Assembly (NCBI GenBank): GCA_963711005.1
Contig: CAVQCJ010000006.1
Coordinates: forward strand, 62,001-126,000
Reading direction: 5' to 3'
Source of the DNA: CAVQCJ01 sp963711005
GTDB lineage: Bacteria > Actinomycetota > Actinomycetes > Prado026
DNA: 64,000 nucleotides
In this document: one piece after another, positions 25,772-34,866 of the stretch
Layout of the letters: every line of letters begins with the position of its first letter
How positions within the stretch are numbered: position 1 is the stretch's first letter
The notes under the pieces: generated by a model
What the model saw: the letters and a program-made list of their open reading frames with translations, nothing else
What the model was told of the DNA's origin: nothing
The model's database searches: none
Position numbers and translations under genes: made by a program

Positions 25772-26122
25772 ATGACGATCCAGGACGAGACCGTCACCGA
25801 CGGGATCCTCCTCACCGAGACCGCCGCCGGGAAGGTCAAGGCCCTGCTCGAGCAGGAGGGTCGCGACGACCTGTCGCTACGCGTCGCGGTCCAGCCGGGC
25901 GGCTGCTCGGGCCTTCGCTACCAGCTGTTCTTCGACGAGCGGTCCCTCGACGGCGACGTGGTCAAGGACTTCGGCGGCGTCCAGGTCGTCACCGACCGGA
26001 TGAGCGCGCCGTACCTGTCCGGGGCGACGATCGACTTCGTCGACACGATCGAGAAGCAGGGCTTCACGATCGACAACCCGAACGCTTCCGGCTCGTGCGC
26101 CTGCGGAGACTCCTTCCACTGA
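25772..26122 (+). CDS. erpA: Iron-sulfur cluster insertion protein (A-type carrier)
   Basis: 116-residue HesB/IscA-family protein. The three cluster-binding cysteines are in QPGGCSGLRY and SGSCACGDSFH. It delivers Fe-S clusters to apo-enzymes. AGGAAGG lies about 6 nt before the ATG. In the 152-nt upstream gap I see no specific element. A strong hairpin follows the stop. In this window likely clients are NadA, QcrA and perhaps others. Confidence 0.92.
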   Translation: MTIQDETVTDGILLTETAAGKVKALLEQEGRDDLSLRVAVQPGGCSGLRYQLFFDERSLDGDVVKDFGGVQVVTDRMSAPYLSGATIDFVDTIEKQGFTIDNPNASGSCACGDSFH

Positions 26123-26207
26123 CCGCGCAGCCCACCGAAGGCGCGGCCCACTGACCGCGCATCAGGGGCGTTCCGCGGCACTGCGCATCTGACCGGACAC
26201 CCACTGT

Positions 26208-26242
26208 CAGCGAGGCGACCTGCTCAGCAGGCCGCCTCGCTG
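26208..26242 (+). terminator. Hairpin terminator after erpA
   Basis: cagcgaggcg pairs with cgcctcgctg, and after one mismatch cctgc pairs with gcagg around a tca loop: 15 bp in total. It is followed by a weak T-rich stretch (tgttctcg). Confidence 0.7.
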
Positions 26243-26299
26243 TTCTCGTGACAGGACCATTTGGGTGGAGACAGACTGACGAGGTCCTGGAGGGGGCAC

Positions 26300-27448
26300 A
26301 TGATGCGTAGACGCACGTTCGGCACGCTCGCGCTCGCTGCGGCACTCGCCTTCCCGCTGGCGGCGCAGGCCGCCACGTCGGCGAACGCCGCGACGGCCGG
26401 CACGGTCTGGACCACCGGATTCGGCGGCAACGGCCAGCTCGGCACCGGCGGTACCACCAACCGCTCGACGTTCGGGCAGGTCACGAGTCCGAACGACATC
26501 GTCCAGGTGTCCGGCGGTCGCGAGCACGTGCTCGCGCTCGACTCCACCGGCCAGGTGTGGGCCTGGGGCGACAACCCCAGGGGCCAGGTCGGCAACGGCA
26601 CCAAGGTCGACGCGCCCAGCCCGGTGCAGGTCCCCGGGCTGACGAACGCGATCGCCGTCGCGGCTGGTCACTACCACTCGCTCGCCCTGATGGCCGACGG
26701 GACCGTTCGGGCGTGGGGCATGAACGCGGTGGGCCAGCTCGGCGACGGCACCACGAAGCCGCGCACCAGTCCGGTGGCGGTCAAGAACCTGACCGGCGTC
26801 GTCCAGATCAGCGGCGGCCGCGACCTGAGCCTCGCGCTCAAGTCGGACGGCACCGTGTGGGCCTGGGGCCTGGACACCGACGGGGAGCTGGGCAATGGCG
26901 GTTCCACGAACAGCAGCGTCCCGGTGCGGGTGGGCACGCTCACCGATGTCGTGAACATCGCGGCCGGCCGCGACCATGGGCTCGCGGTCGAGTCCGACGG
27001 CTCCGTATGGGCCTGGGGCATGAACGCCTCCGGTCAGGTCGGCGACGGCACCAAGGTGGCCAGGCACTCGCCGGTCCAGGTGCCGGGGATCACTACGGCG
27101 ACGGATGTCGCAGCCGGTGCGGACTTCTCGGTCGCGCTGCTGTCGGACGGCTCAGTCGAGAACTGGGGCGAGAACGGCCACGGCGAGCTCGGCAACGGGA
27201 AGACAACCGACTCGCCGACGCCGGCCGTGGTTGCCGGCCTGCCGGCGGTCCAGCGGATCGACTGCGGCCGCGACCACACGCTCGCGGTCACCACGACCGG
27301 GCAGCTGTGGGACTGGGGTTGGGACGACTTCAGCCAGCTCGGCGACGGCGGCACCACGACCAAGAAGGCGCCGCAGCAGGTCGCCGGCATCACGAACGCC
27401 ATCGAGGCGTCGGGCGGGCGGAACTACTCGGTGCTGCTGCGCGGCTGA
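26300..27448 (+). CDS. Secreted RCC1-repeat (beta-propeller) protein
   Basis: 382 residues. A signal peptide (RRRTFGTLALAAALAFPLAA) is followed by seven or so RCC1 repeats of about 50 residues. Each has a core like QVWAWGDNPRGQVGNGTKV, TVRAWGMNAVGQLGDGTTK or QLWDWGWDDFSQLGDGGTT and a G-x-x-H-x-L-A strand (SGGREHVLALDS, AAGHYHSLALMA). Together they should close a seven-bladed propeller. It has no anchor and no catalytic domain. The partner or ligand is unknown. GGAGGGGG lies upstream of the ATG at 26300; a second ATG follows at once. Confidence 0.88.
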   Translation: MMRRRTFGTLALAAALAFPLAAQAATSANAATAGTVWTTGFGGNGQLGTGGTTNRSTFGQVTSPNDIVQVSGGREHVLALDSTGQVWAWGDNPRGQVGNGTKVDAPSPVQVPGLTNAIAVAAGHYHSLALMADGTVRAWGMNAVGQLGDGTTKPRTSPVAVKNLTGVVQISGGRDLSLALKSDGTVWAWGLDTDGELGNGGSTNSSVPVRVGTLTDVVNIAAGRDHGLAVESDGSVWAWGMNASGQVGDGTKVARHSPVQVPGITTATDVAAGADFSVALLSDGSVENWGENGHGELGNGKTTDSPTPAVVAGLPAVQRIDCGRDHTLAVTTTGQLWDWGWDDFSQLGDGGTTTKKAPQQVAGITNAIEASGGRNYSVLLRG

Positions 27449-27485
27449 CGGGCGTCGACGGCTCGGCCACGGGGCCGTGCTGACA

Positions 27486-27491
27486 TAGGGT
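27486..27491 (+). promoter_or_regulatory. -10 element for the PfkB kinase gene
   Basis: TAGGGT, then 8 nt, then GTG at 27500. Confidence 0.5.
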
Positions 27492-27499
27492 GGCGTGTC

Positions 27500-28486
27500 G
27501 TGCGCATAGCCGTGACCGGTTCGATCGCGACCGACCACCTCATGACGTTCCCGGGCCGGTTCTCCGACTCGCTGGTCGAGGGCAAGCTGGACAAGGTCTC
27601 CCTGTCGTTCCTCGTCGACGAGCTGGAGATCCGCCGCGGCGGCGTGGCGGCGAACATCGCGTTCGGGATGGGCTGTCTGGGCCTGCGCCCGATGCTGGTG
27701 GGGTCGGTCGGCGCCGACTTCGCCGACTACCGGTCCTGGCTGGAGCGGCACGGCGTGGACACCGCGTCGGTGCACGTCTCCGACGTGCACCACACGGCGC
27801 GGTTCGTGTGCACGACCGACGCCGACCAGAACCAGATCGCGTCGTTCTACCCGGGTGCGATGAGCGAGGCCCGGCACATGGAGCTGCAGCCGGTGGCCGA
27901 GCGGGTCGGCGGCCTGGACCTCGTGGTCGTGGGCCCGAACGACCCGGAGGCGATGGTCCGGCACACCGACGAGTGCCGCTACCGCGGCATCCCGTTCGCG
28001 GCCGACCCGTCCCAGCAGCTGGCCCGGATGGACGGCGAGGAGATCCGCAGCCTGGTCGACGGCGCGACATACCTGTTCACGAACGAGTACGAGGCCGCGC
28101 TCACCGAGCAGAAGACAGGCTGGACCGGCGAGGAGATCCTCGAGCGCGTCGGCACCCGGGTGACCACGCTGGGGGCCAAGGGCGCGCTGGTCGAGGCGCG
28201 CGGCGAGCCCGCGGTGTTCGTGCACTGCCCGCAGGAGGAGCGCCGGGTCGACCCGACTGGTGTCGGCGACGCGTTCCGGGCCGGGTTCCTGGCCGCGATC
28301 GCATGGGAGCTGTCGCCCGAGCGGGCCTGCCAGGTCGGGTCGATGCTGGCGACGTACGTGATCGAGACGGTCGGCACCCAGGAGTACGAGCTGGGGCAGG
28401 CCGCGCTGGTGGACCGGCTCCGGACGGCCTACGGCAAGCACGCGGCCGAGGAGATCGGCACGCACGTCCGCTGCCCACGGCCCTGA
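27500..28486 (+). CDS. PfkB-family carbohydrate/nucleoside kinase
   Basis: 328-residue ribokinase-fold kinase. MRIAVTGSIATDHLMTFPGR opens the domain, EIRRGGVAANIAFGMGCLG is PfkB signature 1, and DPTGVGDAFRAGFLAAIAW is signature 2 with the catalytic Asp. Adenosine-kinase-like members of this type are common next to cytochrome oxidase genes in actinomycetes, but the substrate cannot be read from sequence. Its stop overlaps the presumed aat start region. Confidence 0.88.
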   Translation: MRIAVTGSIATDHLMTFPGRFSDSLVEGKLDKVSLSFLVDELEIRRGGVAANIAFGMGCLGLRPMLVGSVGADFADYRSWLERHGVDTASVHVSDVHHTARFVCTTDADQNQIASFYPGAMSEARHMELQPVAERVGGLDLVVVGPNDPEAMVRHTDECRYRGIPFAADPSQQLARMDGEEIRSLVDGATYLFTNEYEAALTEQKTGWTGEEILERVGTRVTTLGAKGALVEARGEPAVFVHCPQEERRVDPTGVGDAFRAGFLAAIAWELSPERACQVGSMLATYVIETVGTQEYELGQAALVDRLRTAYGKHAAEEIGTHVRCPRP

Positions 28487-29148
28487 GCGACCTTCTCGGG
28501 GTCGGTCTCGACCTGCAGCCGGCGACGCTCGTCGCCGCGTACCGGACCGGGCTGTTCCCGATGCGGCTGAACGGCCGCCGCGGGCGGCTCGGCTGGTGGT
28601 CGCCAGACCCCCGTGGCGTGCTGCCGCTGGACGGGCTTCGGGTCACCCGTTCGCTGCGCCAGTCCGCGCGGCGGTACACGGTCACGGTCGACACCGACTT
28701 CGCCGCCGTGCTGGCCGGGTGCGCCGACCGGCGCCGGCCGGGCGGCTGGATCGGCGCCGACATCCGAGCGGCGTACACCGAGCTGGCCCGGGTCGGCGTC
28801 GTGCACTCGGTCGAAGCCAGGGACCGGGTCGACGGGCGGTTGCTCGGCGGCCTGTACGGGGTCTGCCTGGGCGGGCTCTTCGCCGGCGAGTCGATGTTCC
28901 ACGTCGAGCCGGACGGGCGGGACGCGTCGAAGGTGGCGCTGGCCGGGCTGGTCGGGATCCTCGCCGGCGACGGGGTCCCCGGGCGGTTGCTGGACGTGCA
29001 GTGGTGCACGCCGCACCTGGCGTCGCTGGGCGCCGTCGAGATGCCCCGCGAGCAGTACCTGGAGCGGCTGGCGTCGGCGCTGCGGCTGCCGCCCCCGCCG
29101 CAGTTCGCTCAGGCGCCGTCCGGGACGGAGCCGATCCGGAGCACGTAG
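28471..29148 (+). CDS. aat: Leucyl/phenylalanyl-tRNA--protein transferase, 5' end uncertain
   Basis: Transfers Leu or Phe to proteins bearing N-terminal Arg or Lys, creating N-degrons. The family core is clear: LVAAYRTGLFPMRL, LGWWSPDPRGVLPL, GGWIGADIRAAYTELARVG, LGGLYGVCLGGLFAGESMFH and LLDVQWCTPHLASLGAVEM. The usual N-terminus before the first motif is short here, and there is no ATG, GTG or TTG close upstream in frame. The coordinate given is a CTG codon in the PfkB tail. Either CTG is used, or the 5' end carries an indel. The C-terminus converges on the tusA gene and overlaps it by about 40 nt. Confidence 0.8.
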   Translation: MPTALSDLLGVGLDLQPATLVAAYRTGLFPMRLNGRRGRLGWWSPDPRGVLPLDGLRVTRSLRQSARRYTVTVDTDFAAVLAGCADRRRPGGWIGADIRAAYTELARVGVVHSVEARDRVDGRLLGGLYGVCLGGLFAGESMFHVEPDGRDASKVALAGLVGILAGDGVPGRLLDVQWCTPHLASLGAVEMPREQYLERLASALRLPPPPQFAQAPSGTEPIRST

Positions 29149-29387
29149 GTCGTGATCCCGGTGGCCGGGACCACGGTGCCCTCCTGCTCCGCGCCGACGT
29201 ACGTGTGCCCGCGCATCCGGCACCAGGCGGGGACGTCGGTGGCCGCGGCCGGGTCGTCGGAGAGCAGGTGGACGACGGCGCCGCGCGCGACCTCGGCGGC
29301 GGCCAGCCGGCGGGCCAGCTCGAGCACGGGCATCGGGCAGCGCAGGCCGACTGCGTCGACGACGAGCGCCGCCGGTCCCGTCGTCAC
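29109..29387 (-). CDS. TusA-family sulfurtransferase
   Basis: 92 residues with the TusA/SirA motif DAVGLRCPMPVLELARRLA, whose Cys carries persulfide sulfur. The fold continues GAVVHLLSDDPAAATDVPAW. It probably accepts sulfur from the cysteine desulfurase encoded just upstream, with which its GTG start overlaps by 4 nt. The final sulfur acceptor (tRNA, cofactor) is unknown. Confidence 0.88.
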   Translation of the reverse strand: MTTGPAALVVDAVGLRCPMPVLELARRLAAAEVARGAVVHLLSDDPAAATDVPAWCRMRGHTYVGAEQEGTVVPATGITTYVLRIGSVPDGA

Positions 29388-30580
29388 AGCCCACCCGCCC
29401 CGAACGACGAGCGCACCCGGTCGACGGCGTCGGGCAGCACCTCCAGGAACCGATGGACGTCCGCCTCGGCCACGCCGCGGGGGAGCGAGACCCGCAGGTT
29501 CCCCTGGGTGAGAGCACCCATCGCCACCAGGACGTGGCTGGGCTCCAGGCTGGAGGCGCTGCACGCCGAGCCCGAGGTGACCGCGAACCCGGCCCGGTCC
29601 AGCTCAGCCAGCAGCGCCTCGCCGTGGACGTACAGGAAGCTGAACGTCACCAGGTGCGGCAGGCGGCGGTCCGCGTCGCCGAGCACCACGGCGTCCGGCA
29701 CCCGGCGCGGGACGTCGGCCCGGAGCCGGCCGACCAGCCCGCGCAGCCGCGCGTCCTCGGCCGCCGACCGCGCGGTCACCGCCTCGAGGGCGGCGGCGGC
29801 GGCCACCGCGCCGGCGACGTGCTCGAACCCGGGCACCCTCGGGTCGGTGCTTCGATCGTCCGGCGGCGACGGCGAGCGCCAGCGCACCCCGGTCCGGACC
29901 GCGAGCACGCCGACGCCGGCCGGACCGCCCCACTTGTGCGCGCTCGCCGTGAGCAGGTCCCACCCGACGGGCGCCGGTCCGTGCCCGACGCTTGCGGCCG
30001 CGTCGACGAGCAGCGGCACCCCAGCGGCCGCGCACGCCTGCGCCGCCTCGGCCACCGGCTGCTCGGTACCCACCTCCTGGTTGGCCGTCTGCAGGCAGGC
30101 CAGCGCGACCCCCGGCCCGCCCACCGCGGAGCTGAACGCGGCGGTGTCGACCCGCCCCTCGGCGTCCACCCCGACCAGCGTCACGTCCGCCTCGGTGCAC
30201 CCGGCCCGGACGGCGTGCAGGACGGCCGAGTGCTCGACCGCGGAGGCCACCCGCCGGGTCCCGGTCCGGACCCGGCCCAGGGCGAGCCCGGCCACCCCGA
30301 GGTGCACGGCCTGGGTCCCCGACGCGGTGAACGAGACCTCGTCGGGCCGGCAGCCGAGCGCGGCGGCGACCGACTCCCGGGCCGTGTCGAGCAGCAGCCG
30401 GGAGCGCCGCCCGGCCGCGTAGGGACGGGCCGGGTCGGCCCAGGCGGCGGCGTCGGCGGCCGCCAGCGCCAGCCGCGCGGCCGGGTGCAGCGGCTCGCCG
30501 GACGCGGCGTCCAGGTACCCCGGCGGAGGGGTCGGTCCCGGCGGCCCGGCGGGTCCGGGTCCGGGCGTCTCGGGTGGCAC
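29384..30580 (-). CDS. Cysteine desulfurase-like aminotransferase class V enzyme
   Basis: 398-residue PLP enzyme. The PLP lysine is in LLTASAHKWGGPAGVGVLAV and the sulfur-accepting Cys in VTSGSACSASSLEPSHVL, the IscS/NifS-type loop. The N-terminal substrate region (YLDAASGEPLHPAARLAL) also fits. It starts with GTG at 30580. Coupled to the TusA-like gene, so it likely mobilises sulfur from cysteine for a TusA relay rather than for general Fe-S assembly. Confidence 0.88.
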   Translation of the reverse strand: MPPETPGPGPAGPPGPTPPPGYLDAASGEPLHPAARLALAAADAAAWADPARPYAAGRRSRLLLDTARESVAAALGCRPDEVSFTASGTQAVHLGVAGLALGRVRTGTRRVASAVEHSAVLHAVRAGCTEADVTLVGVDAEGRVDTAAFSSAVGGPGVALACLQTANQEVGTEQPVAEAAQACAAAGVPLLVDAAASVGHGPAPVGWDLLTASAHKWGGPAGVGVLAVRTGVRWRSPSPPDDRSTDPRVPGFEHVAGAVAAAAALEAVTARSAAEDARLRGLVGRLRADVPRRVPDAVVLGDADRRLPHLVTFSFLYVHGEALLAELDRAGFAVTSGSACSASSLEPSHVLVAMGALTQGNLRVSLPRGVAEADVHRFLEVLPDAVDRVRSSFGAGGL

Positions 30581-30647
30581 GTCATGGACCCTGCCACGGG
30601 CCGCGCCGAGGGGGCCACCCAGCCGGGCGGGACCCGGTCCCCTGCGC

Positions 30648-30653
30648 TAACGT
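30648..30653 (+). promoter_or_regulatory. -10 element for the cta operon
   Basis: TAACGT upstream of ctaC. Transcription from here would leave a 5' leader of about 65 nt before GTG 30726. Confidence 0.4.
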
Positions 30654-30725
30654 GTGGCGGGTTCGGAGCACTACCCCCAGACGTCCCCGGGTGTCCCCGC
30701 TGAGCAGATCCGGAGTGGGCAAGAG

Positions 30726-31560
30726 GTGAGTCGCAGGACTGCGCGCAGGAGCGCGCTCGCCGGTGCCGGGCTGGCCGCGATGGCGGTCGTCCTCTCCGGC
30801 TGCACCCCGGCCGACATCCCGTCGATGCTGGACATGTCCAAGCCGGTCACCAAAGAGGGCGAGCGGATCTACTCGCTCTGGCAGGGGTCCTGGGTGGCGG
30901 CGTGGATCGTCGGGGCGATCACCTGGGGCCTGATCCTGTGGGCCGTGGTCGCGTACCGCCGGCGGGTGGCCACCGCGCCCCCGCAGACCCGGTACAACCT
31001 GCCGATCGAGGCCATGTACACCGTCCTGCCGCTGATCGTCATCGCCGTGCTCTTCGGCTACACCGCGCGCGACCAGACGCAGATCCTCAAGGTCAGCGCG
31101 CACCCGGACAACAACGTCAACGTCGTGGCGTTCCGCTGGAGCTGGACGTTCAACTACCTCGACCAGAACGCCTACGACGTCGGCACCCCGCAGGAGCTGC
31201 CCACGCTGTACCTGCCGGTGAACGAGACGGTGAAGTTCACGCTCACCTCGCCGGACGTCATCCACTCGTTCTGGATCCCGTCCTTCCTGTTCAAGATGGA
31301 CGTGATCCCGGGCAAGGCCAACCAGTTCGAGCTGACTCCCGACCAAGATCGGGACGTACTCGGGCAAGTGCGCGGAGCTGTGCGGTGTCGACCACTCGCG
31401 GATGCTGTTCGTCGTGAAGGTGGTCAGCGCCGACGACTTCGCGAAGCACATGGCCGACCTGAAGGCCAGCGGTCAGGTCGGGCTGCTGGAGACCGGCCGG
31501 GTCACCGACTCGGTCACGGGTGACACGCAGGGTCGGACCACCATCGGAGGCAGCTCGTGA
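30726..31560 (+). CDS. ctaC: Cytochrome c oxidase subunit II, one apparent frameshift
   Basis: CuA-bearing subunit of the aa3 oxidase. Lipoprotein signal LAAMAVVLSGCTPADIPS, two membrane helices (AWIVGAITWGLILWAVVAYR and MYTVLPLIVIAVLFGYTA), then the cupredoxin domain with DVIHSFWIPSFLFKMDVIPG. The CuA ligands lie one frame on, GTYSGKCAELCGVDHSRM. One extra base near 31344 (TPD to KIGTYSG) causes the break; without it the protein reads to TGA 31558-31560, overlapping ctaD by 3 nt (GTGA). Unrepaired, the protein would lose CuA, so an error in the sequence is likely. Confidence 0.9.
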
Positions 31561-33275
31561 CCGTCGTCGGTGACCCGTCCGTCACGGCCGAGGGCCACGC
31601 CCCGGCGGTCGCGGCGCCGGCACGCATGCCGCGGGGCAAGGTCGTCGTCAGCTGGATGACCTCGACCGACCACAAGATCATCGGCTACATGTACATCATC
31701 GCCTCGTTCGTCTTCTTCCTGTTCGGCGGCGTGCTGGCGCTGATCATGCGCGCCGAGCTGGCCCGGCCGGGGCTGCAGTTCCTGTCCAACGAGCAGTACA
31801 ACCAGCTGTTCACCATGCACGGCACGATCATGCTGCTGATGTTCGCGACCCCGCTGTTCATCGGCTTCGGCAACGCGATCATGCCGCTGCAGATCGGCTC
31901 GCCGGACGTGGCGTTCCCGCGGCTGAACATGCTCAGCTTCTACCTGTTCCTGTTCGGCAGCCTGACCGTCGTGGCCGGGTTCCTGACGCCCAACGGCGCT
32001 GCCGACTTCGGCTGGTTCGCCTACGCGCCGCTCAACGACGTCGTGCACTCGCCGGGGGCCGGCGCGGACATGTGGATCGTGGGGCTGGCGCTGTCCGGCC
32101 TGGGCACCATCCTCGGCGGCGTCAACTTCATCACGACGGTGCTGACCATGCGCGCCCCGGGCATGACGATGTTCCGGATGCCGATCTTCACCTGGAACAT
32201 CTTCGTCACGTCGGTGCTGGTGCTGCTCGCGTTCCCGGTGCTCGCCGCGGCGCTGCTCACGCTCGAGGTCGACCGGGCCTTCGGCGCCCAGGTCTTCGAC
32301 GCCTCCAACGGCGGCCCGATCATGTGGCAGCACCTGTTCTGGTTCTTCGGTCATCCCGAGGTCTACATCATCGCGCTGCCGTTCTTCGGGATCGTCTCCG
32401 AGGTCATCCCGGTGTTCAGCCGCAAGCCGATCTTCGGCTACAAGGGCCTGGTGTTCGCCACCCTCGCGATCGCGGCGCTCTCGGTCGCGGTGTGGGCGCA
32501 CCACATGTACGTCACCGGCGCGGTGCTGCTGCCGTTCTTCGCCTTCATGACCATGCTCATCGCCGTGCCGACCGGCGTGAAGTTCTTCAACTGGATCGGC
32601 ACGATGTGGCGAGGATCGGTGTCCCTGGACACACCCATGCTCTGGGTCATCGGGTTCCTGGTCACGTTCCTGTTCGGCGGCCTGACCGGGATCATCCTGT
32701 CCTCGCCGCCGCTGGACTTCCCGGTCTCCGACCGCTACTTCGTGGTGGCGCACTTCCACTACGTGGTGTTCGGCACCGTCGTGTTCGCGATGTTCGCCGG
32801 CTTCTACTTCTGGTGGCCGAAGTGGACCGGCAAGATGCTCGACGAGCGGCTCGGCAAGCTGCACTTCTGGCTGCTGTTCGTCGGGTTCCACACGACGTTC
32901 CTCATCCAGCACTGGCTCGGCGTCGAGGGCATGGCCCGCCGGTACGCCGACTACCTGGCCGGCGACGGCTTCACCACCCAGAACACGATCTCGACGATCG
33001 GTGCGTTCATCCTGGGCGCCTCGACGCTGCCGTTCATCTGGAACGTCTACAAGACGGCCAAGCACGCCCCGCGCGTCCAGGTCGACGACCCGTGGGGCTG
33101 GGGCCGCTCGATGGAGTGGGCGACCTCCTGCCCGCCGCCGCGGCACAACTTCGTCTCGCTCCCGCGGATCCGCTCGGAGTCGCCCGCGTTCGACCTGCAC
33201 CACCCCGAGCTGGCGCCCAACCCGGCGCCGCGGCCGGCGGTCCCGGTGGGCGCGGGGGGCGGTGACCACCAGTGA
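31557..33275 (+). CDS. ctaD: Cytochrome c oxidase subunit I
   Basis: 572-residue, 12-helix catalytic subunit with haem a, haem a3 and CuB. Landmarks are NQLFTMHGTIMLLMFATP (haem a His), HLFWFFGHPEVYIIALPFFG (CuB His and the cross-linked Tyr region), WAHHMYVTGAVLLPFFAF and HFHYVVFGTVVFAMFAGFY. A soluble C-terminal extension ends PRPAVPVGAGGGDHQ. GTG start overlapping ctaC; its stop overlaps the ctaF start. Confidence 0.97.
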   Translation: MTVVGDPSVTAEGHAPAVAAPARMPRGKVVVSWMTSTDHKIIGYMYIIASFVFFLFGGVLALIMRAELARPGLQFLSNEQYNQLFTMHGTIMLLMFATPLFIGFGNAIMPLQIGSPDVAFPRLNMLSFYLFLFGSLTVVAGFLTPNGAADFGWFAYAPLNDVVHSPGAGADMWIVGLALSGLGTILGGVNFITTVLTMRAPGMTMFRMPIFTWNIFVTSVLVLLAFPVLAAALLTLEVDRAFGAQVFDASNGGPIMWQHLFWFFGHPEVYIIALPFFGIVSEVIPVFSRKPIFGYKGLVFATLAIAALSVAVWAHHMYVTGAVLLPFFAFMTMLIAVPTGVKFFNWIGTMWRGSVSLDTPMLWVIGFLVTFLFGGLTGIILSSPPLDFPVSDRYFVVAHFHYVVFGTVVFAMFAGFYFWWPKWTGKMLDERLGKLHFWLLFVGFHTTFLIQHWLGVEGMARRYADYLAGDGFTTQNTISTIGAFILGASTLPFIWNVYKTAKHAPRVQVDDPWGWGRSMEWATSCPPPRHNFVSLPRIRSESPAFDLHHPELAPNPAPRPAVPVGAGGGDHQ

Positions 33276-33670
33276 AGACCGAGGGGCGCATCTTCGCCGG
33301 GATGGCGATCTTCTTCGTGGTCGTGGCCGCGGTGTACGGCGAGCTGTCCCGCGAGGTCATCGGCACCACGGCCCTGGTGCTCAGCGGCGCCCTGGCCCTG
33401 GCGATCGGCTTCTACAGCCTGCGGCTGGCGGCCCGGCTCGGCCCGCGGCCGGAGGACCGCCCCGACGCCGACATCGAGGAGGGCGCCGGGGAGTACGGCT
33501 TCTACAGCCCGAACAGCTGGTGGCCGCTGCCGACGGCGCTGTCCGCGGCGATCATGATGCTGGGGTTCGTCTTCGGCTGGTGGCTGACGGTGCTCGGCGC
33601 GTTCCTGCTGATCTCCTGCGCGGTCGGGTTCGTCTTCGAGTACTACCGCGGGTACCACGCGGAGGGTTGA
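33272..33670 (+). CDS. ctaF: Cytochrome c oxidase subunit IV (actinobacterial type)
   Basis: 132-residue small subunit with four hydrophobic helices: IFAGMAIFFVVVAAVYGEL, TALVLSGALALAIGFYSL, then ALSAAIMMLGFVFGWWLTV and FLLISCAVGFVFEYY. The soluble loop EYGFYSPNSWWPLP is conserved in actinobacterial CtaF. It overlaps ctaD by 4 nt. Confidence 0.92.
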   Translation: MKTEGRIFAGMAIFFVVVAAVYGELSREVIGTTALVLSGALALAIGFYSLRLAARLGPRPEDRPDADIEEGAGEYGFYSPNSWWPLPTALSAAIMMLGFVFGWWLTVLGAFLLISCAVGFVFEYYRGYHAEG

Positions 33671-34842
33671 CCATCCGGACTACCGCTCGCCCTCTGCTCG
33701 TCCTGCTGCTGGCCGTCCTCGTCACGGGCTGCTCGGGCGGCGGCGTGCCGCCCCGCCCCGGCAACCCGTCCGGCTCCACGGTCGTCGTGGGCTTCGCGCC
33801 GAAGGCCGGGGCCGTCTCGGTACGCCCGGACGCCCTGGTCCGGGTGGCGGCCACGTCCGGACGGCTGACCGCCGTCGACGTGCGCCCGCAGGGCGGCACG
33901 GCCGCCGTCCCCGGCGTGCTCAGCGCCGACGGAAGCAGCTGGACCGCGCAGGCGGGCACCCTCCTGGGACTCGCCACCGTGTACGTGGTCGAGGCGCACG
34001 CGGTGGACACCGACGGGCGCGGCCGTTCGGTGCGCTCCTCGTTCACGACGCTGCGCCCGAAGGGCGTGCTGAACACCGTGATCACGCCCGGCGACGGCGC
34101 GCTCGTCGGCGTCGGGATGCCGCTCATGGTCAAGTTCACCCAGAAGGTGACCGATCGCGCGGCTGTGGAGCGGGCCCTGTCCGTCGAGATGTCGAAGCCG
34201 GTCGAGGGCTCCTGGCGGTGGTTCAGCAGCGAGGAGATCCACTTCCGGCCGAAGACCTACTGGCCGCCGGGCGAGCACGTGAGCGTCACGTTCCACCTGG
34301 CCGGCGTCGATGCGGGCGGGGGCGTCTGGGGCGACCACGACCGGTCGTTCAGCTTCGACGTAGCCCCCAGCGCGCTGGTCAGCACCGTCGACATCACCGC
34401 GCACACGATGACGGTGACGAAGAACGGCTCCGTGCTCAGGGTCATCCCGATCACGACCGGCAAGGACGGCTACCTGACCCGCGGCGGGACCAAGGTCATC
34501 ATCATGAAGGAACGGACCAGGCTGATGGACTCCACCACGGTGGACATCCCGCCCGGCAGCCCGGACGCCTACCACCTGACGGTCGACTACGCGCTGCGGC
34601 TGACGTGGTCGGGCGAGTTCGTGCACGCCGCCCCCTGGTCGGTCGCGCACCAGGGGCACGAGAACGTCAGCCACGGCTGCACCGGGATGAGCACGGCCAA
34701 CGCCTCCTGGTTCTACTCGATCAGCCACATCGGGGACGTCGTGCGGTACGTGCACTCGACGCGCACGCTCGAGCCGGGCAACGGCTACACCGACTGGAAC
34801 CTGTCCTGGGCCGCCTGGACGGCGGGCAGCGCCGTCGGCTAG
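33667..34842 (+). CDS. L,D-transpeptidase lipoprotein with Ig-like domains
   Basis: 391 residues from TTG 33667, which overlaps the ctaF stop. Lipobox LLAVLVTGCSGGG. Ig-like modules come first (VVGFAPKAGAVSVRPDALV; LNTVITPGDGALVGVGMPL), then a YkuD catalytic domain ending HQGHENVSHGCTGMSTANAS with the catalytic Cys in SHGC and the upstream His. It forms 3-3 cross-links in peptidoglycan outside the membrane. The close link with ctaF suggests cotranscription with the oxidase. No better start is visible. Confidence 0.9.
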   Translation: MTIRTTARPLLVLLLAVLVTGCSGGGVPPRPGNPSGSTVVVGFAPKAGAVSVRPDALVRVAATSGRLTAVDVRPQGGTAAVPGVLSADGSSWTAQAGTLLGLATVYVVEAHAVDTDGRGRSVRSSFTTLRPKGVLNTVITPGDGALVGVGMPLMVKFTQKVTDRAAVERALSVEMSKPVEGSWRWFSSEEIHFRPKTYWPPGEHVSVTFHLAGVDAGGGVWGDHDRSFSFDVAPSALVSTVDITAHTMTVTKNGSVLRVIPITTGKDGYLTRGGTKVIIMKERTRLMDSTTVDIPPGSPDAYHLTVDYALRLTWSGEFVHAAPWSVAHQGHENVSHGCTGMSTANASWFYSISHIGDVVRYVHSTRTLEPGNGYTDWNLSWAAWTAGSAVG

Positions 34843-34866
34843 CCCGACCGACCCGGTCCGCCGTGA

